The notes beneath the pieces are model-generated. The model had not been told where the DNA came from and did no database searches. It worked only from the letters and a program-made list of their open reading frames with translations. Made by a program: the position numbers and the translations under genes. Below, in pieces: positions 46,057 through 57,342 of a stretch of DNA of 64,000 nucleotides (positions are counted from its first letter, which is position 1; each line of letters starts with the position of its first letter). The stretch comes from Entomortierella parvispora (taxonomy: Eukaryota > Mortierellomycota > Mortierellomycetes > Mortierellales > Mortierellaceae), in NCBI GenBank assembly GCA_963573315.1, contig OY752141.1, forward strand, positions 682,001-746,000, written 5' to 3'.

Positions 46057-49000
46057 ATGATGAAAAAGGCAAAGCCCTCTGCCATCCAGGCTTCCTACGT
46101 AAAGGCCCCTCCTCTCAACATGACCACCGTTGCGACAAAGGCCCCCAAGGAAAATCCACCGGCCGATCCACCCACCCGCATTTTCGGACTGCAAGATGCT
46201 CCTTGCTATTATCCCACCATGGAAGAGTTCATGGAGCCTCTCCGATATATCGAAAGCATCCGACCCGAGGCCGAAAAAGCTGGCATCTGTAAAATCATCC
46301 CTCCAGAAGGCTGGAAGCCCACCTTTGCTCTGGACACAGAGGTATACATCACAAATCCATTATTTCCCCCCTGTCTCTAAAAGGACGAATCGGCGTCTAC
46401 CAAGCGTGCTGATCCCACGACTCTCTGGCTTCGTTTCCATCTCTAGGTTTTCCGCTTCAAAACCAGGATACAAAAGCTCAACAGCATGGAGGGCAACACA
46501 AGGACGAACCTCAATTACCTGGATCAACTTTACAAATTTCATCAGCAACAAGGCAAACCAGTGACAAAGGTTCCAACGCTCGACAAGAGACCCATTGATC
46601 TGTATCGTCTCAAGAAGGAGGTCGCCGCCAGAGGTGGCTATCTAAAGGTCAGGACCAAACAGAGGCGTCCTATTTGATGCCGGTTCCGACATCCAAATCA
46701 GTGTTACTTATCGCTGCATTCGTTCGCCCAAATTTGTGCTCTCTTTATTTTTACTGTACATTTAATAGGTCACCTCTGGGAAGAAGTGGGCAGAAATCGG
46801 ACGAGGCATGGACTACACTCGCAAAGAATGTACCTCTTTATCAAGCGCTCTCAAAGCTGCATATGTAAAAGTCGTTCTGCCGTTCGAGATTTACCTGTCC
46901 AAGCAAACCAAGCCTGCGGCTGAGACGCCCACTACGACCCAGAAACGGGAACACAGTACCGAGCAGCCCATCAAGGAACAGACTTCCAGCCCGCCACCCA
47001 CGAAACCCTCCATCAATATCTTTACCACAGAGACAAGGAAATCAAAACGAATCAAAAAAGACCCAGTATCTTATGCAGGCAAGTCTTTTTTTTTTTTTTG
47101 GTGTACTGGGACTATTATACCACTTTGATGGGGGACATTGCCTTTGTTTTTTGTGACCGCTCACAGATGACGCTTTTGACCTTCATAGACTCCGAACCAT
47201 CATCACCCTCGGAATCAGAACGCCAGGTCAGCGAACCAGCTAAAGACGACGAGGACGAGGAATCGTCGGATGTTTGCGAGATATGTCACAAGGACAATGA
47301 ACTGGAAAAAATGTTGATCTGCGATGGATGCGAGCTTGGATACCACACGTTCTGCCTCACGCCACCCTTGCAGACTATTCCAAAAACAGACTGGTACTGC
47401 GCCAAATGTCTGGTGGCAGGGGACGACTTTGGATTCGAGGAAGGCGAGGAGTATTCTCTGAGCAGCTTTCAGCAAAAATGCAACTCGTTTAAGAAACGGT
47501 GGTTCGAAAAGTCTGGGTTTTCGGATGGCGTTGTTCCCGAGGATGTCTGTGAGCGTGAGTTTTGGAAGCTGGTGGAGGATGCTTATGAGACGGTAGAAGT
47601 AGAATATGGAGCCGATCTCCATTCTACTCAACATGGAAGGTTAGTGCCTACCCTTTGAGGCACCGAAGCGTCCTATACTGAGCTTGCACTTACAAGAAGA
47701 ATGCCTTTTTTTCTGGTGCTTTATAGTGGATTTCCTTCCTTGGAGAGACGGCCCAATGACAAATACTCCTCACAACCTGCCAATCTCAACAACATTCCTG
47801 TCTTGCCGGAATCCCTCTTTTGCCATATCAAATCGGATATTTCTGGGATGATGGTCCCCTGGCTGTACGTGGGCATGTGCTTCTCAACATTTTGCTGGCA
47901 CAACGAAGACCACTATACATATTCGATCAACTACATGCATTGGGGAGAGACAAAGACCTGGTACGGAGTCCCAGCCTCGGACGCTCTCAAATTCGAGGAA
48001 ACCATGAAACTCGCTGTCCCAGAGCTGTTTGAACAGCAGCCGGATCTGCTGTTTCAACTTGTTACCATGCTGTCTCCAGGGAAACTTGTTGCAAACGGCG
48101 TCAAGGTGCTGGCACTGGATCAACGGCCAGGGCAATTTGTGGTTACTTTTCCTCAGGCATACCATGCTGGATTCAATCATGGAGTAAGACATCATTGTCA
48201 TTACATCTTTTTTTGGTTCTCGACTGGATCCCAATTTTACTAAACTCTTTTTTTTTTTTTTCTTCGGTAGTTCAATTTTGCAGAGGCAGTCAACTTTGCA
48301 CCACCGGATTGGTGCCAGTTTGGCTTGGAGTGTGTGCAACGCTACAAGGAGCATAAGAAGCACCCAGTGTTCTCCCATGATGAACTTATCCTTACTACGG
48401 CCCTCAATGATACCAGCATCGCTACGGCTCATTGGCTTCAGGACGAAATGAAAAATCTTGTGGATCGTGAACTCGCTTTGCGGGAGCAACTGCTGAAAAA
48501 ATGCAAAGGGATCAATGTCACTCTGGATGAGGTGGATCGCCCTGAAGAGGAGGTCCAATGTCGGCACTGCAACGCATACGTATATCTATCGCAGGTTGGA
48601 TGCCGCTGCACCACAAAAGTGGTTTGCCATGACCATGTTTCGGAGGTAAGGGGGACTGAGATGGGATATATGGACCGCACTGTGTGTTTATGCAGATTCC
48701 AGTATATTAACATCGTCTTTCGATAGCTTTGCAAATGCAATCCTGCAGAACATTTCTTCCGATTAAGATATTCCGATGAGCAGCTGAAGGAAATCTCTGA
48801 CAGGATCATACAAGCAGCCGCTATTCCAGATGCCTGGATTGAAAAGTATCGAAAGACGATGATGGAGACGAGAACGCCGTCGTTGAAGCTACTGAGATCT
48901 CTGCTGGCAGAGGCGGACCGGATACCGTTCCCCATCAGAGAAGCGAGCCATCTGAGGAAGTTTGTACTTGAGGCCAACGAATGGGTCGAAGCAGCATCAA

Positions 49001-52000
49001 AGTCTTTGGTTCGGAAACATCACCATCAAGGACGACGCCTTTTGGAACGAACTCTGAGCACCAACAACAGCACCTCTGGAAAGCGACTAGAGGAGCTACA
49101 GGCAATGCTAATGAGAGTAGAGAGGATGCGCTTTGACTGTCCAGAGATCAAGCAACTGGAGGAATCAGTCGAAGTCATTATGGAATACCAAACTGAGGCT
49201 CGCAAGGCGCTTGACAGACCTAGGCACGATCTGAGCGAATGTCGAGAACTTTACGAGGTCGGAGTGAGCATGAACATCAGCATTGACGAGATTGATCGCT
49301 TGGAGACGATTGTCAAGGATTTGACTTGGATCGAAAAGGCCTCTGTTCAACTGGAGGAACTGGATGACTTTAACGTGATTTGTGGATTAGTCGCAGACGC
49401 TGAGAAGGGTGGCGTGTCCTCAACCAACCCGATTCTCGTGGATTTGATCAAAAAGCAAAAGGCGGGGCAGAGCTGGGAGGATATGGCCCTCAGGGCACTT
49501 CAACGGTCGCCCGTGGACATGGAGGAATTGAGAGCTCTTATCGACGCTGGCAAACAACTGCCCGTTCCCAAGACGATCCTGTCCAAAGCGGAGCAATTGT
49601 GCACAAAGACCTTGGATTGGGATAGGAGTGCAGAGATCCTCTTGAAGAAAGCTGAAGACCCAGTGTTTGACAGGAGACCTCCAGTTAGTGAACTAAGGCG
49701 CGCAGTCAAAGTGTCGGAAAGCGTCCCGATCAAGCCAGAGCTCAAAGCTGTCTTGGATGCTGAGAATCGAAAGTATGACGAGTGGTTCGCTCTTAGTCAA
49801 CATCTTTTGGTTCCAGAGGATTCGAACGAGCACAGTCTAGAAGAGATCCTGGAAGATCTGAAGGAGAACGTTGAGTCATGTGGTGTGGTCGAGAAGCTTC
49901 CTGTTGTATCTACAGGACCTTCAAACGGAACAACCCATTATGCTGATAATGACATGGAATTGGATTCGACAGGCGAAAAGAAAAGAGTAGAAGGATCCTC
50001 GACTGCAGATCTAGGCGATGCGGAGGAAGACCCCATCTACTGTCTCTGTCGATTGACCGAATCTGGAATGATGGTTGAGTGCGATGAGTGTCACGAATGG
50101 TACCACGGGCCTTGTGTTCGAGTGACGAAGCGAGATGTAAGCGCAAAATCTAGCTATGTCTGCCCTGTTTGCAACCTGTCCTTGGTGATCAGACGCGATC
50201 TGCCAAGACCGACCTTGATGGAGCTCAAGAGTGCATATCAGCTTGGAATGGACCTCCATTTTTTCACTCCGGAGGTGACACTCATGGGGTCGATTATCGA
50301 CATTGTTACGGAATTTCAAACAAGGGTAGACGCCTTCTTGAAAGAGGGCCCCTTCTCCATCAAGGATATTCTCGCCGTGAAAGCATACTTGCGCAAGATC
50401 GAGGGTTTGGACGTAGACCTTCCCGAGGAAAGAATGGCTCTGAGAGCACATATTCTTCAACTTCAGCCTTCGTCTATGCCTGCACCGGTCGTGATGCTTT
50501 CAGACTGCCCTACAGCACCCCCTCTGGACTCGATTGAACTGGACTGTCTTTGTGGACAACGTGGCTCAAAGTCTGAAGTCCTCATTCAATGCGGCCTTTG
50601 CGATGACTGGTACCATACCAGATGCATGAATATCACGCCTGACAAAGCTCAAAAACTGTCCAAGTTTGTTTGTCCCGTGTGTGCTGTGCATCGAAAAAAG
50701 CCCTACGCGCACGGACCAATGCAATTCCAGGATGAAGGTAGTTAAATGGTCATTTTGTGTATGTTGTTCTCAATCCGATCAAGCCAACACTCATGCTCTT
50801 TTCACTGTTGCCAATAGCCCAATTGAGGGCAATCAATAGACCGGATAAGAGCAAAAAGCGCAAATCAAGTAAAGAGTCAATCCTCTCGGACACGGAACCA
50901 CGGGTGAAGCGAGCCTACAAGAAGCGACAGATCTCGGATTCAGGAGATAAGATTAAGCCAACAAGAAGGAAATCGTCGACAACTCAGCCAGTGTCGCCAC
51001 CTGAATCCAATGGCACGACCGACAGCACTCCTTCGACACCATCCTCCTCAATGAGACCTCCATCATTGAGTGCACCTATGCTTCCTTCGTTCCGGGACGC
51101 GTTCATGTTACCACAGGAAAGGCATGGCCATCCCAACCATCCGCTGCAACCGTCGTACCCCTCTCATCAGCACCCTCCTCGGCCACCACAGCCCCGCCCC
51201 CAGCAATCACAGCAACAGCAGCAACAGCAACAGCACCAGGGGCCTCCTCGAGCTCAAGCTCCATCGCATCCGGGATCATCTCTGTATGGACGCCCAGGCC
51301 CTCCTCCCCAGAGGCCTCCTTACCAGGGACCACCTAGATCTGGACCTCCACAACAAGGACAGCCCTATCATGAGCCTCCGCGGCAGGGGCTACCATCTCA
51401 TGGAAATCAGCCAAGATCTGGTCCACCTCCAGATCAGCGACCCTATCCAGGACCTTCCCGATCCGGCCCACCATACCAGGGACCTCCTCAGCAAAGACCA
51501 CCACTGCAACGACCGCCGCCTAGTCAAGGACCACCATCTCAGGGACCACCCTACCAAGGACCTCCTCACCCGCATGGTCAACCACGATCGGGCTCGTCGT
51601 CCTCCGGCCCTCCACACCCTGACTTGACCCTGTCGAGACAGCCATCCCATGGTCAGGTTAGAGTATCATCGTCACATGCTGGACCACATCCTCAAGGAAG
51701 GCACCCCGCTCCCTCGCATTCTGCGCCACATGGCCATGTCCGATCCGGCTCATCCTCTTCCCAGTCAGGTGCGCCAGTATACGGACAGACACGACCTAAT
51801 GGACCACCATCGCACAACGGACATCACCACGCAGTACAAGGACAGCCGCTGTCGTCGCGTGCCCCTCCCCCTTATCCTAGCCATCATGGAGCCCCGCCTT
51901 CACATGGAGAGCAAGGTCCTTACCGCGGCTCTGCACCCCCATCGCACTCGCACGGACCACCATCTCAATCACCGCGTTATACGCTCCCTGGCTCATCTCC

Positions 52001-52604
52001 ACGATCCCCTTACGCGAGTTCGCCGCCCACCACTGGTCAGCCTAATGGTCACTATGCACCCGGACCACGGCCTCCACAGGCTCGTCCATCCTCGCATCCT
52101 CAGCAACAGCATCAGCAACATCAGCACCAACAACAGCATGGTCACGATCCTCGTTCCCACTCTCACCCGTCGCACTCAGAGTCCCCAGCACGATCTCAGT
52201 CGTCCCACCCGCCTCCTCCCTCATCTGCCCATCGGACAAGCACGGCTTTCGCACCCGTCCATGGTCATTACCCTCCTCCCATGCCCCGGAATGATCGTAA
52301 AGTAGGCATGGTGGATCTTCGACCGGACACTGGAACGATGCCTCCCCCGGCTCCATCATCGACTTCGTACCATCACTCGCCAATTATTCGATTGTCGTCC
52401 ATTACTTCACCCAGGATGCGGTCTGCCGGTTTCCCGACGTCGTCGGGTCAGAATGGATCGTCACCACCTCTGCCATCCTCTTCTTCGTCGCTGACGTCGT
52501 CTCCTATCCCGCCGCCGTTCTCGAAGGCTGAAGGCGGTAATCAGGGGCAAGGGCATAGTGGAGCTAATGGTGACATGGAGCGAAGGAATGGCCAAGTCTC
52601 TTAG
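46057..52604 (+). CDS. KDM5: KDM5/JARID1 histone H3K4 demethylase
   Basis: Eight exons (46057-46341, 46447-46647, 46769-47078, 47189-47639, 47727-48183, 48271-48645, 48727-50737, 50818-52604) join to 1,958 residues. Domains in order: JmjN ([15 protein letters not shown], about 50-90), ARID (about 96-210), PHD1 ([19 protein letters not shown], about 292), JmjC with the iron ligands His and Glu in CWHNEDH and the second His in YHAGFNHG (about 480-570), a C5HC2 zinc finger ([19 protein letters not shown]), a PLU-1 region, PHD2 ([17 protein letters not shown], about 1129) and PHD3 ([16 protein letters not shown], about 1301). All are intact, so it should remove H3K4me2/3. The tail of about 600 residues after PHD3 is Pro/Gln/Ser/His-rich. 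Intron 3 has a GC donor (GCAAGT). Confidence 0.95.
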
Positions 52605-52854
52605 TGTATCCTTCTCTTTTCATCTGGAAATGAATTTCTTTTGCGGTGCTAAATAAATAAAACGTGTATTTTTATTGAATTTATTCCTATTATCTGTACG
52701 ACTTATTCAAGGTTTTATGTGATCGAAAAAGAGGAAATCACGCACTACGCCTACGCAAAACCACTCGTTATTATTATTCGAGGTATTCTGCAGGGCCGCT
52801 GATTGGTGCTGGATTAGCTCCAGTATGATAAACGGGAAGTTAAAAGTGCTCACT

Positions 52855-53222
52855 CCAGGACCCATGTTGCTCGAAGTACGCTCCAGATGGACTGGACATT
52901 TACTTTGATCTGGTCGCCGGCGAGACTTTGATATCACTTTGGAACATATGAGACCTCATTCTCAGTCGTTGCACTTGGAAACTTTGGAGAATCGACTGCC
53001 AAGGTGCCCTATGTGAACAAAAACATGGGCTTGATTATCAAGAGAAGCTTGGCGATGTGCCCTCTTCTTTGGCAGAAGATCACGCCTTTCAATGAAATAG
53101 TTGAGATTCCGGTCCAGCAAGAGACCGTGGACCAAGGGTCTGGACAACGCGCCTGGTGCTTTTGTCGATTACCTGGACGGCAAATATCGAGGCAAGCTTT
53201 ACATCCAAGTCGCGCCTCTGAA
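52855..53222 (+). pseudogene. Eroded third copy of the MDR reductase gene (C-terminal part only)
   Basis: The stretch reads as pieces of the last third of the two genes downstream: DGLDIYFDLVAGETL, then in other frames FGESTAKVPYVNKNMGLIIKR, FPLLW-like CPLLWQKI, VEIPVQQETV, and YLDGKYRGKLYIQVAPL. Stops and frame changes break it at about 52937, and the first two thirds are absent. It lies about 900 bases upstream of the first intact copy in the same direction, as expected for tandem duplication followed by loss. Confidence 0.85.
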
Positions 53223-53345
53223 GAAATACCATTGAAATTTTTTGAAACAAGAACGTGTCATTTCTTGCAGGTGAGAGAATGAAGAGATCCTGAGACCGAG
53301 CCGTACCTTTGCGATGGGTGATGGCCTAAGCCTGTGGTACACTCA

Positions 53346-53368
53346 GGGGGGGGGGGGGGGGGGGGGGG
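53346..53368. repeat. Poly(G) run of 23
   Basis: An unbroken run of 23 G between the eroded MDR copy and the first intact copy. A C run of 10 lies nearby at about 53462-53471. Confidence 0.95.
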
Positions 53369-53988
53369 TAACATGGGTCATTAGGTCATGGCAAAATGGA
53401 GACACGGCTATGGATTCTACGATTCAAATGAACACCTGGCTAGAAATAAAGACCTAGCCCTCCCCCCCCCGGTATCCTTTCTTTGGAAGCAAATAGCCAA
53501 TAACCAGTCTTGAACAGCGCAGTAAATGGGCGCGTGTATCACATTAATTTCCTTTTTGTGTGCATTGGACGCGTCATCTAAGCTTTGGGGCCGTGGGCGA
53601 AGCACAAGAGTACCGAGGTAGCTGAAGCTGCTGGCGCACAGACGCATATCAATGAGCTGCGGAAGGATGTTGACAAAGCGGCAAGAAAACTCAAAAATCT
53701 GCAAAGTTGGCCCAAAGACCCACGAAGGCGTAATTGTTCCCTCTGACTGCGCAAATCTCCCCGCCAATTCGGTGCTCGCACAAGGAGACGCGTCCAAAAA
53801 AATTGATTTATCATCGCCTTTTGTTGATGACCAATTGCCCTGGGCCATCGCGTGCGCGCCTTTATTTGTTCGATCTCCTGTGAACAAGCACTCAGACCAT
53901 GCACGCCGGTATTTGCTTGAGCCAAACTACTGTACTGTACTCTCGTCGCCTTTTCGTCTTGCGTTTTCAAGGCGGCGTGGGATTGTGA

Positions 53989-53996
53989 TATAAAAA
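53989..53996 (+). promoter_or_regulatory. TATA box of the first MDR gene
   Basis: TATAAAAA lies 130 bases before the start codon, followed by a C/T-rich tract. The second paralogue has a TATA box at a similar distance (172 bases). Confidence 0.55.
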
Positions 53997-54118
53997 CGCC
54001 CATCATCTCAGAAAAAACTCCCGTCATTCCACAACGCCCTCTCTTCCACTCACTCTTTCTCGCTCACTTTCTCTCCAACACACTCAAGTTCATATCACCA
54101 AACTACTCAATAGCAATC

Positions 54119-55272
54119 ATGTCCCCCCTCGGCACTAACAACCGTATCGTCCGCGCCAGCCACCAGGCGAAAGGAGAGGCCTTCAACACCACTCTGTTCA
54201 AAGCCGACACCGTTGCGATCGACTCGACCCTGAATGAAGGCGATGTTCTTATTCGCACACTTTATATCGCCCATGATCCTTGTAAGCTGTTGTTGAATCT
54301 CTCTTCCTTTTTTTTACATGGGCGGATTGTGCGCTCTCTCTACTTTTGACTAAAATCTGTCATGATTCTCTTTCTCTCCGTGTGCTCAATCTGATAGATG
54401 TCCGTTACTCGTTCCTAAGCGGAGCTAGTGCGGCCCCTTTGAACGAGCCTGTTACCGGAGCCGGTATCGGTGAGGTCATTGAATCCAAGAACCCTGCCTT
54501 CCCTGTCAAATCAGTCGTCCTCAGCCTCGGTTTCCAGTGGACAGAGTACTCCAAGGTCTCTGCAGCGGCTCTTAAGGGATTCTTTGTAATCCCGGATGCT
54601 CGTAACCCCAAGATTGCTTTGACCGAGTACCTCAATGTCCTGGGTCTCCCCGGTCTCACCTCATTTATTGCAGTCGAGACTCTGGTGAAATTCAAGAAGG
54701 ATCAAGTTGTCTACATTTCCTCGGCCGCCGGTCCAGTCGGTACCTTTTTGGCGATCCTTGCCAAACGCGAAGGTGCTTTTGTTATTGGAAGTGCTGGCTC
54801 TGATGACAAGGCTCAGTACTTGCTCAAGGAGATTGGCTTCGATGCTGCTTTCAACTACAAGACCCAAGATCCTCGAGTTGAACTTTCCAAGATCTCAAAG
54901 GATGGTCTTGACATCTATTTTGACCTTGTCGGTGGAGAGACTCTGGATATCGCATTGGAGAAACTCAAGGTCAATGGACAAGTGGTCACCATCGGAAATA
55001 TCGCGGAATTGGGTGCAAAGACTCCTTACGTGACAAAGAACCTTGGCTTGATCATCCGAAAGGCCCTGAATATCAATGGATTCACGGCTTACCATCATCT
55101 GGATAAGTTCCCTTTGCTCTGGAAGTCGATTGGACCCTTGGTCGAGAAGGGTGAGATCCCTGCCCAGCGAGAAACGGTGGTGAAGGGCCTTGACAACGCG
55201 GCTCAGTCTTTTGTGGACTACCTCGATGGCAAATACCACGGAAAGGTCTACGTGGAGGTTGCAACCTTGTAA
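54119..55272 (+). CDS. Zinc-free MDR reductase (leukotriene B4/prostaglandin 12-dehydrogenase, PTGR1-like), copy 1
   Basis: Two exons (54119-54281, 54398-55272) give 345 residues. The medium-chain dehydrogenase pattern of the PTGR/LTB4DH group is present: IAHDPY (the DPY motif split by the intron), GIGEVIESKNPAFPV, the cofactor motif VYISSAAGPVGTFLAILAKREGAFVIGSAGS, GFDAAFNYK, IYFDLVGGETLDIAL and a C-terminal KGLDNAAQSFVDYLDGKYHGK. No zinc ligands are seen. Such enzymes reduce alpha,beta-unsaturated ketones or aldehydes with NADPH. A TATA box and C/T-rich leader suggest strong or inducible transcription. Neighbour 56031-57160 is a close paralogue. Confidence 0.9.
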
Positions 55273-55858
55273 ATCAGCAGGTGATCTTGGAGAAATAAAA
55301 GTGTCTATTATAAATTTTCGCTAGGCTCTCTCGCGGGATGACAACAATGACAACAACTTGCAACGGGAAGAACTCGAAGAAAGTGCAAACAGCGAGATAT
55401 AGCTACCCAAGGAGAACACGATCGATCGCTCTTACGGCGCGCGCAGTCAACTCCAACAATACTCGCCGAACTAATGTCCCTGGCTATCAAAGCGCACAAA
55501 TTCGAAACAGTCGGCAAGTTGGTCGAATGCTGTCCGCGCCTCCAATGAAGGAGCAAAGCGACCTGTTTTTTCTGAGGTTGACCTTGTTTTTATCTTACTG
55601 GAAACTAATAAATAGGTCAAATGAATGCGACTCTTATTTTTTAATGTTTTCAAGTGGACGCCGCATCCGCAACAAACTGCCATTCTTCCCATCGACCCAT
55701 GGAATTCCTAGACGCGGCCTCCGCAACCGTGTCACACTGCGCTTTGTCCAAAAATGGCCAATGTTGAGAAAATAAAGTTGTGCAATCCGTCAAGAAATCG
55801 CATAGCACGCGCCGCTTTGATAGCTTTTGTTTTTCTCGGAAGTTTCGTGTCTCTTCTC

Positions 55859-55866
55859 TATAAAAG
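55859..55866 (+). promoter_or_regulatory. TATA box of the second MDR gene
   Basis: TATAAAAG lies 172 bases before the start codon. Confidence 0.55.
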
Positions 55867-55911
55867 AGCGCGACCATCCAGTGAGGAATCTCATCCAACC
55901 AACTATCCCAC

Positions 55912-55915
<4 letters not shown>

Positions 55916-55951
<36 letters not shown>
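55916..55951. repeat. (CT)n microsatellite, about 18 copies
   Basis: Lies between the TATA box and start codon of the second MDR gene, so it is probably in the 5' leader or just upstream of it. Confidence 0.95.
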
Positions 55952-55953
<2 letters not shown>

Positions 55954-56030
55954 TCAATTCACATCTGTGCTCTCTCTCCGGTGCCTTTCATTTTTAGCCC
56001 TCCAACCCCCCACAAAAATAACAACAAAAC

Positions 56031-57160
56031 ATGACTATCGGTTCCAAGAACGTTCAAGTTCTCCGCGCAGAGTTGGACGACAAGGGCCAATTCTCCAAAG
56101 AAAACTTCAAGACAGTCATTGTGGAGATTGATAATGCCTTGAATGAAGGCGACATCCTCGTTCATAACCTGTACATCAGTCTGGATCCCTATGAGTTACA
56201 AGGGCCCTCTTTTTTGTACAAGCACTTTCTAGTGAAACATGGGGCCTCATTAACGGTGTCTTGTTTTGTACCATGTCTCTAGTCATCCACTTGACCTTCA
56301 GTCCCAAGAGCATGTTTGTAGCCCCCGTGGACTCGATTGTCTCTGGCTACGGAATCGGCGAGGTCATCAAGTCCAAGAACCCGGCCCTCCCCGTCAAATC
56401 TGTCATTCTCGGCTTCGGCATCGGCTGGGAGCAGTATTCCAAGGTTCCATCGGCAGCCACAGCTTCCCTCATCCTGATCCCCGACCCACACAGTCCCAAG
56501 ATCGCTCTTACGCAGTACCTCAGTGTTTTGGGCGTGAACGGTCTCACGGCCTATTCCGCGATTGAGACCTTGGTCAAGCCCAAGAAGGGTCAAGTCGTCT
56601 ATATATCCTCGGCCGCCGGACCCGTTGGCGCCTTTTTGGCGATTCAGGCCAAGCGTGAGGGCGCCTTTGTGATTGGCAGCGCGGGCTCGGACGACAAGGT
56701 TCAATATCTCCTGGAAACCATCGGTGTCGATGCCGCTTTCAATTATAAGGTCCAAGACACACGTATGGAGCTCGACCGCTACGCCAAGAATGGTATCGAT
56801 ATCTACTTTGACTTGGTGGGGGGTGAAACCCTGGACATTGTGTTGGACCAGATCAAGACTTTTGGAGAGATCGTGACCTTGGGCAACATCTCGATCACGA
56901 ACTCAAAGACCCCTTACCTGACAAAGAACTTGAGTCTGGTCATCAGTAAAGGGCTGACGATCAAGGGCCTCTCGGTCTTTCATCATCTGGAAAAGTTCCC
57001 CCTCCTCTGGGAGAAGTTCCGTCCTTTGGTCGAGAGAGGCGAGATCCCGGCCCAGAGCGAGACCGTGGTCCAAGGCGTTGAAAACGCTCCCGAGGCGTTC
57101 ATCGATTATATCGATGGGAAATACCATGGCAAAGTGTTTATCGAGGTTGCAACCTTGTAG
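56031..57160 (+). CDS. Zinc-free MDR reductase (PTGR1-like), copy 2, with a non-canonical splice donor
   Basis: The expected structure is two exons, 56031-56190 and 56283-57160, giving 345 residues, exactly the length of copy 1. Motifs are intact: GYGIGEVIKSKNPALPV, VYISSAAGPVGAFLAIQAKREGAFVIGSAGS, GVDAAFNYK, IYFDLVGGETLDIVL and VENAPEAFIDYIDGKYHGK. The intron sits at the same place as in copy 1 (after the first base of the codon following DP). Here, however, the donor reads ATGAGT instead of GTGAGT. If it is not spliced, the frame stops at 56281-56283 after 83 residues. Other GT donors give either a shorter or longer loop. See the finding. Same enzyme class and likely reaction as copy 1. Confidence 0.75.
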
Positions 57161-57342
57161 AAAAGGCAATTGACTTGAAAAAAGTGGAATGAAGATAGTC
57201 ATTAAACAATAATACCAGGGCCCAACCTTCTACGAGTCGGCTTTTTTTTATTGCGCGGGGGTAAAATGGAGTGGAGAGGGTTGAAAGGTGGATGAAGGTT
57301 GGTTGGCTGGTTGTTGCTGTGGTTTTCAGTGGATTTTTTTTT

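Larger units (their letters stand above)
55273..56030. other. Intergenic between the two MDR paralogues
   Basis: Contains the second gene's promoter with a TATA box and a CT repeat. No gene supported. Confidence 0.45.

Noticed and set aside
45645-46292. Plus-strand ORF overlapping the KDM5 start
   Set aside because: Pyrimidine-rich leader read in another frame; the KDM5 frame has JmjN and consistent splicing.
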